Source: Pseudoduganella lutea (GTDB lineage: Bacteria; Pseudomonadota; Gammaproteobacteria; Burkholderiales; Burkholderiaceae_D). Taken from it: a stretch of 64,000 nt of DNA. Location: NCBI RefSeq assembly GCF_004209755.1, contig NZ_CP035913.1, forward strand, positions 2,356,001-2,420,000, in the 5' to 3' direction. The translations under genes were made by a program, and so were the position numbers. The notes beneath the pieces are model-generated. The model worked only from the letters and a program-made list of their open reading frames with translations. It had not been told where the DNA came from and searched no databases. This document shows positions 1 to 8,706 of this stretch, piece by piece (positions within the stretch are counted from its first letter, which is position 1; each line of letters starts with the position of its first letter).

Positions 1-388
1 GAATCACGTGCTGCCGGGGCTGGCCCCGTATGCCCCGCTGGTCATGGTGATGCCCGGCGGCGCGGTGCGGATCGAAGCGGATGCGGCCTACATGGGCGAG
101 CTGGCGCTGGTCACCGGGTTCGCTTCCAGCGCGGATGTGCTGCATGGCCCGGCCATGCCGCAGGACCTGTTCGACCTGGTGGCCGACACGCTGCGCTCGG
201 CGGACATCGCCACGGCCGGCGATGCGGCGCGGGGCCAGCGCGAGGCGCTGGACCTGTGCGTGCGCTATCGCGACAAGCGCCGCAGGCCAGGCGACCTGGG
301 CCACGTGCGTGCGCTCGAGTTGCTGGCGAAGGCCAATGCGCTGCTCGCCACACTGCAAGTGCAAGCCCCGCAGCGGCAGGCGGCCTGA
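1..388 (+). CDS. C-terminal part of an unrecognised protein (5' partial)
   Basis: The reading frame is open from base 2 at the window edge and runs to a stop at 386-388, so it is probably the 3' end of a gene that starts outside the window; the GTG at 8 could be a start but has no visible ribosome-binding site. The visible 128 residues are rich in Ala, Leu and Asp, with no signal peptide, membrane segment or motif I recognise. The last third is basic and helical (Arg/Lys-rich around residues 85-100). It is convergent with the downstream SDR gene, with only 16 bp between the two stops. I do not assign a function. Confidence 0.55.
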   Translation, partial: NHVLPGLAPYAPLVMVMPGGAVRIEADAAYMGELALVTGFASSADVLHGPAMPQDLFDLVADTLRSADIATAGDAARGQREALDLCVRYRDKRRRPGDLGHVRALELLAKANALLATLQVQAPQRQAA

Positions 389-404
389 CGGTCTTGCGCC
401 GACG

Positions 405-1367
405 CTACAGCAGGTTGCCCAGCGCCCCTTCCAGCGCCGGATAGCGGAACTGGAAGCCTTCGCGCTGCAGTCTTGCCGGCACCACGCACTGCCCTTCCAC
501 CAGCAGGTCCGCCTGTTCGCCCAGCAGCAGGCGCACCGGCCAGGCGGGCGTGGGCAGGAAGGCGGGGCGATGCAGCAGCCGCGCCGCAGTGGCGATGAAT
601 TCCCGCTGTGTCACGCATTGCGGCGCGGTGAAGTTCCACGCGCCCTCCACGCTTTCATGTTCGCTGCGCTGCGCCAGCCATGCCTGCGCACGCAGCAGGT
701 CGGCCACGTGGATCCATGACAGCGCCTGCCGGCCACCGCCCATCGGGCCACCCGCTCCCAGCTTTACCGGCAACAGCATCATTGGCAGTGCCCCACCGTG
801 GCCCAGCACCAGCCCGAAACGGGTGGTGGCCACCTGTACGCCGTGCTGCGCCGCGCGCTGCGCAGCCGCTTCCCACTCCTGGCACAGCTGCGACATGAAT
901 ACCGGCTGCGGCGGCCCCGCTTCCGTCAGCGGCGTGGCTGCGTCGTGCGGCTGCACGCCGTAGTAGCCGATGGCGGAGCCGGACAGCATCAGCCGCGGCT
1001 TGTGCCGTGCCTGCGCGATCCAGTCCACCACGCGGTTCGTCAGGCCCACGCGGCTGGCGCGCAGCGTGGCCTGGCGTTTCTTCGTCCAGCGCGGGCCCAG
1101 GATGCGGGCGCCGGCCAGGTTGACGACGATGTCGATTTTCTCGGTCGCCGGCAGTTCGGCAACCGTCATCACGCAGCGCACGCCGCTGCCGAGCTCGCGC
1201 GCGGCCCGTGCCGTGTCGCGGCTCATGGCGATCACGCGCTGGCCATCGGCCAGCAGCGCCGCCACCAGCTGGTGGCCGACGAAACCCGTGGCGCCGGTAA
1301 CGAGCACGGTCTGGCCCGGGGTACCGAAATGAAGGATGTCTGTCTGTTCGGTCGGGCTCGGCGTCAT
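405..1367 (-). CDS. TIGR01777 family SDR epimerase-like protein (YfcH-like)
   Basis: Predicted cytosolic NAD(P)-binding protein of the atypical short-chain dehydrogenase family that includes E. coli YfcH; the substrate is unknown for this family. The 320-residue length is normal. The N-terminal Rossmann glycine motif GATGFVG is at residues 25-31, after a roughly 18-residue polar leader. SGSAIGYYG carries the Ser and Tyr of the SDR active-site region, and the C-terminal 50 residues match the DUF1731 tail typical of TIGR01777 proteins (PAFLPTPAWPVRLLLGE region). It is divergent from crtE, 282 bp away, and its start lies 13 bp from an 8-bp inverted repeat. Family assignment is firm; the biological role is not. 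Confidence 0.85.
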   Translation of the reverse strand: MTPSPTEQTDILHFGTPGQTVLVTGATGFVGHQLVAALLADGQRVIAMSRDTARAARELGSGVRCVMTVAELPATEKIDIVVNLAGARILGPRWTKKRQATLRASRVGLTNRVVDWIAQARHKPRLMLSGSAIGYYGVQPHDAATPLTEAGPPQPVFMSQLCQEWEAAAQRAAQHGVQVATTRFGLVLGHGGALPMMLLPVKLGAGGPMGGGRQALSWIHVADLLRAQAWLAQRSEHESVEGAWNFTAPQCVTQREFIATAARLLHRPAFLPTPAWPVRLLLGEQADLLVEGQCVVPARLQREGFQFRYPALEGALGNLL

Positions 1368-1379
1368 TTTATTTCACTC

Positions 1380-1399
1380 ATTTCTGTTGTTACAGAAAT
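1380..1399. promoter_or_regulatory. 8-bp perfect inverted repeat upstream of the SDR gene
   Basis: ATTTCTGT-TGTT-ACAGAAAT is a perfect 8-bp inverted repeat with a 4-bp spacer, in an AT-rich island between the divergent SDR gene and crtE. It covers roughly -13 to -32 of the SDR start codon, where a repressor could block a promoter. It does not fit the LexA spacing. The regulator is unknown; a role for crtE 250 bp away is possible but unsupported. Confidence 0.4.
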
Positions 1400-1649
1400 T
1401 TAAGACGACAGGGAACGTGATGTCAACTGTATTTTGCGGTCCTTGCGCATTTGCAGTCCATGCAGGCGTTTTTCGCCGCGTGCATGGCTGTCGAGCAGCA
1501 GTCCCGCCGCCAGCGCACTCCGGCCGCTACGTGGCCGGGTTACTAGTGAACCGCTATTGTCCAGGACGACCGCACGATTGAAGATATTGTCTGATTCCTA
1601 ACGCCTTTCCGCTATCATGACCTATCGGGACATGACGAAGGAAGCGGGC

Positions 1650-2666
1650 ATGACTAGCCAGAAAAGACGGTTCGCCGGGCCGGAACATGATTCCGGCCAC
1701 GAGCACTCGGCCGCGGAACTCGAAGCGATGCGCAATGCGCTCGATGAGCGCCTCGGCCACCTGCTCGCCGCCGAAGGCGACCGCAACGACCGCCTGGCCG
1801 CCGCCATGCGCGCCGCCGTGCTCGGTTCCGGCAAACGCATGCGGCCATTGCTGCTGATGCTGGTGGCGGCCGACCTCGAATGCTCGTCCCCGGCCGTCAT
1901 CGACGTGGCCTGCGCGGTCGAGATCGTGCATGCCGCCTCGCTGATCCTCGATGACATGCCGTGCATGGATAACGCTACCCTGCGCCGCGGCCTGCCAACG
2001 TTGCACCGCCAGTTCGGCGAAGATGTCGCCATCCTCGCTTCGGTCGCGCTGCTGAGCCGCGCGTTCGGCATCCTTGCTTGCGCGCCGGGCATTCCGTCCG
2101 TCACCCGTGGCCGCCTCGTCGCCACGCTGGCGGAAACGGTCGGTGCGCAAGGCCTGGTGCGCGGCCAGTATGAAGACCTGCACGGCGGCGCCGGCCGTTC
2201 CGCCGAGGCGATCGCCACCACCAACGAACGCAAGACCGGCCTGCTGCTCGGGGCCGCCGTTGACATGGCGGCCGTGCTGGCCGAAGCGGACGACTGCGTG
2301 GGCCGCTCGCTGCGCGCCTTTGCGCTGGCGGCCGGTCACGCATTCCAGATCCGCGACGATTTCCAGGACCTGCCCGGCACCGACAGCGCCGTCACCGGCA
2401 AGGACACGGGGCTCGACCAGGGCAAGGCCACGCTGCTGAACACCTATGGCGCCGAAGAGGCGCAGCGCCTCCTTGCCGACCACCTGCGCGACGTGGAACG
2501 CCATCTCGGCGAAGCCCTGGCCGGCGCGCAGCGCACGCGTCGCTTCGTGCAGCGCATGTTCGCCGCGCACGCGCCCCAGCCAAGGCAGGCACCACGGCCG
2601 CACCTGTACGGATCGCCCGCGGTCAATGGCGCCACGCAGGCCGGCTTCGACAGCCGCGCCGGCTGA
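1650..2666 (+). CDS. crtE: Geranylgeranyl diphosphate synthase CrtE
   Basis: Condenses FPP or shorter prenyl diphosphates with IPP to give C20 GGPP, the first committed carotenoid precursor. With the start used here (338 aa) the first aspartate-rich motif DDMPCMD is at residues 101-107 and the second, DDFQD, at 236-240; GKRMRP and GQYEDL are also present. I chose the ATG at 1650 because AAGGAAG lies 5 bp upstream; an in-frame ATG at 1617 has no such site. The last 30 residues form a Pro/Ala-rich extension beyond the usual fold. It is the first gene of crtE-X-Y-I-B, with crtX starting 20 bp after its stop. Confidence 0.92.
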   Translation: MTSQKRRFAGPEHDSGHEHSAAELEAMRNALDERLGHLLAAEGDRNDRLAAAMRAAVLGSGKRMRPLLLMLVAADLECSSPAVIDVACAVEIVHAASLILDDMPCMDNATLRRGLPTLHRQFGEDVAILASVALLSRAFGILACAPGIPSVTRGRLVATLAETVGAQGLVRGQYEDLHGGAGRSAEAIATTNERKTGLLLGAAVDMAAVLAEADDCVGRSLRAFALAAGHAFQIRDDFQDLPGTDSAVTGKDTGLDQGKATLLNTYGAEEAQRLLADHLRDVERHLGEALAGAQRTRRFVQRMFAAHAPQPRQAPRPHLYGSPAVNGATQAGFDSRAG

Positions 2667-2686
2667 CCGCAACACGGAGCGTACCG

Positions 2687-3991
2687 ATGGCACATTTCGG
2701 CGTGGTGGCACCGGCGTTCTACAGCCACTTCAATGCGCTCGCCGCGCTGGCGCTGGAACTGGTCGCCCGCGGACACCGCGTCACGTATTTCCAGCAGGCC
2801 GATGCCGGCGCGCACCTGGGCGACAGCCGGCTTGGCTTCCATGCGCTGGGCGCCGCCACCCACCCACCCGGCACGCTCGCCGCCGTGATGCGCCGTGCCG
2901 CCAATCCCGGCAGCCCGCTGGGCTTGCGCCGCGTGATCGACGACATGGCCGCCAGCACCGACATGCTGTGCCGCGAACTGCCGGCCGCGCTGGAAGCGCA
3001 GCGCGTCGATTTCCTCGTCTGCGACCAGATGGAAGCGGCCGGCGGCCTCGTCGCCGAGGCGCTCGGCATGCCGTTCGTTTCCGTCGCCTGCGCGCTGCCC
3101 GTCAACCGCGAGCCCGGCATCCCGCTGCCGGTGATGCCGTTTGCGTACGGCACCGACGAGCGGTCGCTGCGCATGTACGAAGGCAGCACCCGCGTCTACG
3201 ACTGGATGATGACGCCGCATCGCCGCACGATCGAGCGCCATGCGCGCGGCTTCGGCCTTGCCGCGCGCGACGGCCTGCACGAATGCCTGTCGCCGCTGGC
3301 GCAGGTGAGCCAGACCGTGGAAGGCTATGAATTCCCGCGTCGCGCCCTGCCTGCACATTTCCATCACGTGGGGCCCTTCCGCTCGGCCGCCCGCAAGGAA
3401 GTCGTGCAGCAGCCGCTGCCGCCGATCGCGGCCGACAGGCCGTTCGTGTTCGCCTCGCTCGGCACGATGCAGGGCCACCGGCTCGGCCTGTTCCTGCGCA
3501 TCGCGAAAGCGTGCCGCGCGGCGGGCGTGCAACTGCTGGCGGCGCACTGCGGCGGCTTGAATGAACGGCAGGCGCGCGAACTGGAACGGGCCGGTGCGAC
3601 GTGGGTGTGCGCGTTCGCGCCGCAGCGTGAGGCGCTGGCGCGGGCCGACGCGGTGATCTCCCATGCGGGCGTCAACACGGTGCTCGATGCGATCGAGGCG
3701 CGCACGCCGATCCTGGCCTTGCCGATCGCGTTCGACCACCCCGGCTCTGCGGCACGCGTGCATTACGCCGGCGTCGGTGTGCTGGCGTCGCCGCGTTTCG
3801 CCACGGCCGGCCAGTTGTCCCGGAAACTGCGGCACCTGCTGGACGAGCCATCGTTCAAGCCCCGGCTGGACACACTGGCCGGCAATGTGGCGCGCGCCGG
3901 CGGCACGCGCCGTGCCATCGACATCATCGAAGCGGCGCTCGGCCTCGATCGCGCGCAGCCAGTGGACCCGCTATTGGCGCGTTCGGCATGA
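2687..3991 (+). CDS. crtX: Zeaxanthin glucosyltransferase CrtX
   Basis: Transfers glucose from UDP-glucose to the hydroxyl groups of zeaxanthin, giving the mono- and diglucoside. The protein is 434 aa, the usual length. The N-terminus (FGVVAPAFYSHFNALAALA) is the acceptor-side Rossmann start of family GT1. The C-terminal half has the donor-binding region, with SHAGVNTVLDAI and LPIAFDHPGSAARV in place of the plant-type PSPG box. ACGGAGCG precedes the ATG. Its stop overlaps the crtY start (ATGA at 3988-3991), so the two are probably translationally coupled. Its presence with crtZ implies a glycosylated xanthophyll as the end product. Alternative acceptors cannot be excluded from sequence. Confidence 0.88.
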   Translation: MAHFGVVAPAFYSHFNALAALALELVARGHRVTYFQQADAGAHLGDSRLGFHALGAATHPPGTLAAVMRRAANPGSPLGLRRVIDDMAASTDMLCRELPAALEAQRVDFLVCDQMEAAGGLVAEALGMPFVSVACALPVNREPGIPLPVMPFAYGTDERSLRMYEGSTRVYDWMMTPHRRTIERHARGFGLAARDGLHECLSPLAQVSQTVEGYEFPRRALPAHFHHVGPFRSAARKEVVQQPLPPIAADRPFVFASLGTMQGHRLGLFLRIAKACRAAGVQLLAAHCGGLNERQARELERAGATWVCAFAPQREALARADAVISHAGVNTVLDAIEARTPILALPIAFDHPGSAARVHYAGVGVLASPRFATAGQLSRKLRHLLDEPSFKPRLDTLAGNVARAGGTRRAIDIIEAALGLDRAQPVDPLLARSA

Positions 3992-5181
3992 ACACCTTCG
4001 ACATCATCCTGGCCGGCGGCGGCCTTGCCAATGGCTTGCTGGCCTGGCGCCTGCGCACGCACCGCCCCGAACTGCGCATCCTGCTGCTGGAACAGGGCGA
4101 AGCGCTGGGCGGCAACCACACGTGGTCGTTTCACGACGGCGATCTCGATGCGGCGCAGCGGGCCTGGCTCGCCCCCTTCATCAGCGCGCAGTGGGCCGGC
4201 TACGACGTGGTCTTTCCCGGTTATTCGCGCACGCTGGACAGCGGCTATGCCAGCATCGCGTCGGCCGATTTCGCCCGCGTGATCGAACCCGCGCTGGGTT
4301 CCGCATTGCACCTGGGCGTGCGGATCGAGGAAGTAACGCCGACCACCGTGCGCCTGGCGGGAGGCGAGGTACTGCAGGCACGTGCCGTGATCGACGGCCG
4401 CGGCATGCGCGCCAGCGAGCGGCTGGCGCTCGGCTACCAGACCTTCCTCGGCCAGGAAGTGCGGCTACACGCGCCGCACGGCCTCGCGCGGCCCGTGATC
4501 ATGGATGCCGGTGTCGCCCAGCAGGGCGGCTACCGCTTCGTTTACCTGCTGCCCTTCGGCCCCGACCGGCTGCTCATCGAGGACACGCATTACGTCGACA
4601 CCGCCGCCTGGGAACCCGAGCGGCTGCGCGCCAACATCGCCGCCTATGCCGCCGCGCGCGGCTGGCACATCGCCGAAGTGCTGCGCGAGGAGCATGGTTC
4701 ATTGCCCATCGTGCTGGCCGGCGACGTGGACGGCTACTGGAACGACCTCGCGGGCCAGCCCTGCACGGGCCTGCGCGCGGGGCTGTTCCACCCCACGACC
4801 GGCTATTCGCTGCCGCACGCGGTGCGGCTGGCCGAGCGCATCGCGCAGTTGCCGGCGTTCGAAGCGCCCGCACTGTTCGCGGCCATCCGGCAGGAAGCGC
4901 AGACGGCATGGCGCGGCCAGCGCTTCTTCCGGCTGCTGAACCGCATGCTGTTCCTGGCCGGCGAGCCGGAGAACCGCTGGCGCGTGATGCAGCGCTTCTA
5001 CACGCTGCCGCCCGGCCTCGTTGCCCGCTTCTATGCCGGCCGGCCCACGCTGGCGGACATGGCGCGCGTATTGACCGGCAAGCCGCCGGTACCGGTGGGC
5101 GCCGCCGTCGACGCGGCCATGCGCGTCCATCCGAGCCAGATCCATTCCCGCATCAACCGAACCATCAGGACACCCGCATGA
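3988..5181 (+). CDS. crtY: Lycopene beta-cyclase CrtY
   Basis: Cyclises both ends of lycopene to beta-carotene. The 397-residue protein begins with the dinucleotide-binding motif DIILAGGGLANGL and carries the CrtY-specific GGNHTWSFHDGDL segment near residue 45. Further signatures are GYRFVYLLPF and a C-terminal FYRL-type region (FFRLLNRMLF, then RFYTLP). This is the proteobacterial CrtY type rather than the CrtL or heterodimeric CrtYcYd type. It overlaps crtX by 4 bp upstream and crtI by 4 bp downstream (ATGA at 5178-5181). Confidence 0.93.
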   Translation: MNTFDIILAGGGLANGLLAWRLRTHRPELRILLLEQGEALGGNHTWSFHDGDLDAAQRAWLAPFISAQWAGYDVVFPGYSRTLDSGYASIASADFARVIEPALGSALHLGVRIEEVTPTTVRLAGGEVLQARAVIDGRGMRASERLALGYQTFLGQEVRLHAPHGLARPVIMDAGVAQQGGYRFVYLLPFGPDRLLIEDTHYVDTAAWEPERLRANIAAYAAARGWHIAEVLREEHGSLPIVLAGDVDGYWNDLAGQPCTGLRAGLFHPTTGYSLPHAVRLAERIAQLPAFEAPALFAAIRQEAQTAWRGQRFFRLLNRMLFLAGEPENRWRVMQRFYTLPPGLVARFYAGRPTLADMARVLTGKPPVPVGAAVDAAMRVHPSQIHSRINRTIRTPA

Positions 5182-6668
5182 ACCGATCGAAAACCGCCGT
5201 GGTCGTGGGCGCCGGCTTTGGCGGCCTGGCGCTGGCCATCCGCCTGCAGGCCAGCGGCATCCAGACCACGCTGCTGGAAAAGCGCGACAAGCCGGGCGGC
5301 CGCGCCTATGTGTACGAAGACCAGGGCTTCGTCTTCGATGCCGGCCCCACCGTGATCACCGACCCCTCCGCCATCGAGGAACTGTTCGCCGCCGCCGGCA
5401 AGAAGATGGCCGACTACGTGGACATGCTGCCCGTGGCGCCGTTCTACCGCTTGTGCTGGGAAGACGGCAGCCACTTCGACTATGCCAACGACCAGGAAGC
5501 GCTGGACCGGCAGATCCATGCCCGCAACCCGGCGGACGTGCAGGGCTATCAACGCTTCCTGGCCTATTCGAAAGCCACCTTCGAAGAGGGTTACATCAAG
5601 CTGGGCGCCGTGCCGTTCCTGTCGTTCCGCTCGATGATCCAGGCCGGGCCGCAACTGGCGAAGCTGCAGGCCTGGCGCAGCGTGTACAGCCTGGTGTCCC
5701 GCTTCATCCAGGACGAGCACCTGCGCCAGGCCTTCTCGTTCCACTCGCTGCTCGTGGGCGGCAATCCTTTCGCCACGTCGTCGATCTACACGCTGATCCA
5801 CGCGCTGGAACGGCAATGGGGCGTGTGGTTCCCGCGCGGCGGCACCGGGGCGCTCGTCAACGGGCTGGTGAAGCTGTTTGAGGACATCGGCGGGCGCATC
5901 GAGCTGAATGCGCCGGTCGCGCAGATCGAAACGTCCGGCGCGCGCGCCAGCGGCGTGCGGCTGGAGGACGGCCGCTTCTTCCCCGCCGACGCGGTGGCGT
6001 CGAACGCGGACGTGGTGCACACGTATGCATCGCTGCTCGGCCAGCACCCGCGCGGCCCCGCGCATGCCGAGTCGCTGAAGAAGAAGCGCTTTTCCAATTC
6101 GCTGTTCGTGCTGTATTTCGGCTTGAACCACCATCACGCCCAACTGCAGCACCACACCGTGTGCTTCGGGCCGCGCTACAAGGAACTGATCCAGGAGATC
6201 TTCGGCGGCTCGGAACTGGCCGACGATTTCTCGCTGTACCTGCACGCGCCGTGCGTCACCGATCCGTCGCTGGCGCCGCCAGGGTGCGGCAGCCACTACG
6301 TGCTGGCGCCGGTGCCGCACCTGGGCAATGCGCCGATCGACTGGACCGTCGAAGGCCCGCGCTACCGCGACCGCATCTTCGATTACCTGGAACGGCACTA
6401 CATGCCGGGGCTGCGCAGCCAGCTCGTCACCAGCCGCATCTTCACCCCGCTCGACTTCCGCGACGAACTCAATGCCCACGTGGGCTCCGCCTTCTCGCTG
6501 GAACCGATCCTCACGCAAAGCGCGTGGTTCCGGCCGCACAACCGCGATGCGGAGCTGGCCAACCTGTACCTGGTGGGCGCCGGCACGCATCCCGGGGCCG
6601 GCGTGCCCGGCGTGATCGGGTCGGCCAAGGCTACCGCGGGGCTGATGCTGGAAGGAGCGGCGGCATGA
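5178..6668 (+). CDS. crtI: Phytoene desaturase CrtI
   Basis: FAD-dependent four-step desaturase converting 15-cis-phytoene to all-trans-lycopene, normally membrane-associated. The 496 aa match the usual CrtI length. VVVGAGFGGLALAIRLQ is the N-terminal FAD-binding motif, followed by EKRDKPGGRAYVYEDQGF and DAGPTVITDP. The C-terminal signature NLYLVGAGTHPGAGVPGVIG closes the FAD site. The frame is open far upstream (into crtX), but the ATG at 5178 overlaps the crtY stop and starts exactly at the conserved N-terminus. It overlaps crtB by 4 bp. Confidence 0.94.
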   Translation: MNRSKTAVVVGAGFGGLALAIRLQASGIQTTLLEKRDKPGGRAYVYEDQGFVFDAGPTVITDPSAIEELFAAAGKKMADYVDMLPVAPFYRLCWEDGSHFDYANDQEALDRQIHARNPADVQGYQRFLAYSKATFEEGYIKLGAVPFLSFRSMIQAGPQLAKLQAWRSVYSLVSRFIQDEHLRQAFSFHSLLVGGNPFATSSIYTLIHALERQWGVWFPRGGTGALVNGLVKLFEDIGGRIELNAPVAQIETSGARASGVRLEDGRFFPADAVASNADVVHTYASLLGQHPRGPAHAESLKKKRFSNSLFVLYFGLNHHHAQLQHHTVCFGPRYKELIQEIFGGSELADDFSLYLHAPCVTDPSLAPPGCGSHYVLAPVPHLGNAPIDWTVEGPRYRDRIFDYLERHYMPGLRSQLVTSRIFTPLDFRDELNAHVGSAFSLEPILTQSAWFRPHNRDAELANLYLVGAGTHPGAGVPGVIGSAKATAGLMLEGAAA

Positions 6669-7645
6669 GTGCGCAGGAGGATGGGGCGCTGCTGGATCAC
6701 GCCACCAACACCATCAACGTGGGCTCGAAGAGCTTCGCCGCCGCGGCGCGGCTGTTCGATCCGGCCACACGGCGCAGCGTGCTGATGCTCTATGCGTGGT
6801 GCCGGCACTGCGACGATGTCGTCGACGGCCAGGAACTCGGCTTCGGCAGCGCCGCCCCGACGCCGGAGGAAGCGGCGCGGCACCTGGCCACGCTGGAAGA
6901 CCAGACCCAGCGCGCCTATGAGCGTGAAACGATGCGCGACCCGGCGTTTGCCGCTTTCCAGGAAGTGGCGCTGCGCCATGCGATCCCGCCCCGCTTCGCA
7001 TTCGACCACCTGGCCGGCTTCGCCATGGACGTGCACGAGGAGCGCTACGACACCATCAACGACACGCTGCGCTACTGCTACCACGTGGCCGGTGTCGTCG
7101 GCCTGATGATGGCATCGATCATGGGCGTGAAGGATGAAGCGGTGCTGGACCATGCCTGCGACCTGGGGCTGGCGTTCCAGCTGACGAACATCGCCCGCGA
7201 CATCGTCGACGATGCCGGCATCGGCCGCGTGTACGTGCCGGCGCAATGGCTGCGCGAGGCGGGCATCGCCCCTGGCGAGATCGCATTGCCCCGGCATCGC
7301 GCCGCGCTGGCGAAAGTGGCGGCGCGGCTGGTCGACCATGCGGAACCGTATTACGCATCGGCCGCCGACGGCATTGCCGCGCTGCCGCTGCGCTCGGCGT
7401 GGGCGATCGCCACCGCGCGCTACGTGTACCGGCAGATCGGCATCGAAGTGAAGCGGCGCGGGCCGCGCGCCTGGGATGAACGGGTGGGCACGTCGAAAGC
7501 GATGAAACTGTGGCTGCTGGCGAAGGGCGGCGCGGCCGCGCTCGGCTCCCGCTTCACGCGGCCGGCGGCTCGTCCGGCAACGTTGTGGCAGCGGCCGCGC
7601 GCCTTTGCGGCCGGCCCTGGTGCAGCACGTGCAACTGCCGCTTGA
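6665..7645 (+). CDS. crtB: Phytoene synthase CrtB
   Basis: Joins two GGPP molecules head to head to form phytoene, via prephytoene diphosphate. It is a 326-residue member of the squalene/phytoene synthase family. The first aspartate-rich motif is YAWCRHCDDVVDG and the second is NIARDIVDDAGIGRVYVP, both intact. The start ATG at 6665 overlaps the crtI stop. The C-terminal 30 residues (Ala/Arg/Pro-rich) are coded in DNA that also codes, on the other strand, for the end of CrtZ; the two genes overlap by 92 bp tail to tail. Confidence 0.93.
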   Translation: MSAQEDGALLDHATNTINVGSKSFAAAARLFDPATRRSVLMLYAWCRHCDDVVDGQELGFGSAAPTPEEAARHLATLEDQTQRAYERETMRDPAFAAFQEVALRHAIPPRFAFDHLAGFAMDVHEERYDTINDTLRYCYHVAGVVGLMMASIMGVKDEAVLDHACDLGLAFQLTNIARDIVDDAGIGRVYVPAQWLREAGIAPGEIALPRHRAALAKVAARLVDHAEPYYASAADGIAALPLRSAWAIATARYVYRQIGIEVKRRGPRAWDERVGTSKAMKLWLLAKGGAAALGSRFTRPAARPATLWQRPRAFAAGPGAARATAA

Positions 7646-8075
7646 GCCGGTCGACGGGGGGCGCGTACAGGAAGCCGAATGACACGGTGCCCTCCTTGCC
7701 CTGCACCGCGTGGTGCATGCGGTGCGCCTGGTACAGCCGCTTCAGGTAACCGCGGCGCGGCACGTACTTGAACGGCCAGCGCTGGTGGACCAGGCCGTCG
7801 TGGGCAATGAAGTACAGCAAGCCGTAGGCCGTCATGCCCGCGCCGATCCATTCCAGCGGATGGTGGCCGCGCGTGCCGGCGTAGATCAGCGCGATGGCGA
7901 TCCCGGCGAAGAACACCGCGTACAGGTCGTTCTTTTCGAACCAGCCCGTGCGCGGCTCATGGTGGGACTTGTGCCACCCCCAGCCGAAGCCGTGCATCAC
8001 GTACTTGTGCGCGAAGATGGAAAACAGTTCCATGCCGATGACGGTGACGACGACGATGAGCGCGTTGAACAGCAT
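7554..8075 (-). CDS. crtZ: Beta-carotene 3-hydroxylase CrtZ
   Basis: Di-iron membrane hydroxylase that converts beta-carotene via beta-cryptoxanthin to zeaxanthin. The 173-residue protein has the full histidine set: H23/H28 (HKYVMH), H35/H38/H39 (HKSHH), H92/H97 (HDGLVH) and H118/H121/H122 (HRMHH), between hydrophobic segments (N-terminal 20 residues and about 52-66). The ATG at 8075 gives the family's length and N-terminus; upstream codons in the same frame look non-coding. It runs against the crt operon and overlaps the end of crtB by 92 bp, so it must have its own promoter, shared in the 105-bp gap with the divergent DUF2141 gene. Confidence 0.93.
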   Translation of the reverse strand: MLFNALIVVVTVIGMELFSIFAHKYVMHGFGWGWHKSHHEPRTGWFEKNDLYAVFFAGIAIALIYAGTRGHHPLEWIGAGMTAYGLLYFIAHDGLVHQRWPFKYVPRRGYLKRLYQAHRMHHAVQGKEGTVSFGFLYAPPVDRLKRQLHVLHQGRPQRRAAAATTLPDEPPAA

Positions 8076-8180
8076 GAGGGTTCGGCCAGCAAGATTCGGA
8101 GTTGTCGAGATTACCACAATGGCCCGGCCGGCAGCGCCGCGGAAGGGCCGGTTCGAATGATGCCTGTGAAAGGATTTTGC

Positions 8181-8609
8181 ATGAAGCCGATGAACCGATC
8201 CGCCTGGGGCGCCTTCCTCTGCGCCGCGGCATTGTGCTGCACCGCGCTGCCATTGGCCGGCGCGGCAACGGTCGACATCAAGGTTGAAAACGTGACCGGC
8301 AAGGGCAAGGTCAGCGTGGCCGTGTGCGACCGCGAACGCTTCCTCAAGCAATGCGCGTACACCGCCTCCGTACCGGCCGAAGCCGGCACGACCAAGGTGA
8401 CCGTATCCGACGTCCCGCCCGGCACCTTCGCCGTGCTGGCCTACGAAGACGCCAACGACAACGGCGAACTCGACCGCGTGCTGGGCATCCCCAACGAAAG
8501 CTGGGGCATGTCGCGCGCCCCGGCAGCCATGTTCGGCCCGCCCAAGTTCGAGGATGCCGCGATCGAAGTGAAGGACGAGCCGACGGTGGTGGACATCAAG
8601 CTCCGTTGA
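8181..8609 (+). CDS. DUF2141 secreted protein
   Basis: A 142-residue protein with a clear Sec signal peptide (hydrophobic run to about residue 28, cleavage after PLAGAA). The mature part is a small beta-rich domain of the DUF2141 family, with the typical segments GKVSVAVCDRERF, DVPPGTFAVLAYEDANDNGELD (Ca-loop-like acidic stretch) and GIPNESWGMS. Function of the family is not established. AAAGGA lies 7 bp before the chosen ATG at 8181; an earlier in-frame ATG at 8158 lacks this. It is divergent from crtZ. DUF2141 genes next to carotenoid genes suggest a link with pigment or outer-membrane handling, but that is inference. Confidence 0.8.
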   Translation: MKPMNRSAWGAFLCAAALCCTALPLAGAATVDIKVENVTGKGKVSVAVCDRERFLKQCAYTASVPAEAGTTKVTVSDVPPGTFAVLAYEDANDNGELDRVLGIPNESWGMSRAPAAMFGPPKFEDAAIEVKDEPTVVDIKLR

Positions 8610-8633
8610 ACCCTGCGTTAAATTTCCCAAAAC

Positions 8634-8702
8634 CGGGGTCAGACCCCGAATTTAGGAAATGTTTTCTGAAACTGGGGTCTGACCCCGGTTTCAGGAAACA
8701 TT
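8634..8702. repeat. GGGGTC-type palindromic repeat, two units (family A)
   Basis: Two copies of a GC-rich palindrome, CGGGGTCAGACCCCG (8634-8648) and GGGGTCTGACCCC (8674-8686), each followed by a GGAAA-rich link (GGAAATGTT at 8655-8663, GGAAACATT at 8694-8702). They fill the gap between the convergent DUF2141 and SMC genes. Each core can form a short hairpin, and the two cores are mutually complementary. The same family recurs at 13814-13965, on the other side of the SMC operon. Confidence 0.8.
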
Positions 8703-8706
8703 GGCG

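Noticed and set aside
1380..1399. LexA (SOS) box
   Set aside because: The CTG-N6-CAG spacing is wrong for LexA (CTG-N10-CAG) and no SOS gene follows.
1336..1581. An 81-codon ORF between the SDR gene and crtE
   Set aside because: It begins inside the SDR gene on the other strand, has no ribosome-binding site and its AT-rich stretch is promoter-like.
3663..5177. A 505-codon in-frame extension upstream of crtI
   Set aside because: It is an out-of-frame reading of crtX and crtY; the CrtI N-terminus starts exactly at 5178 beside the crtY stop.
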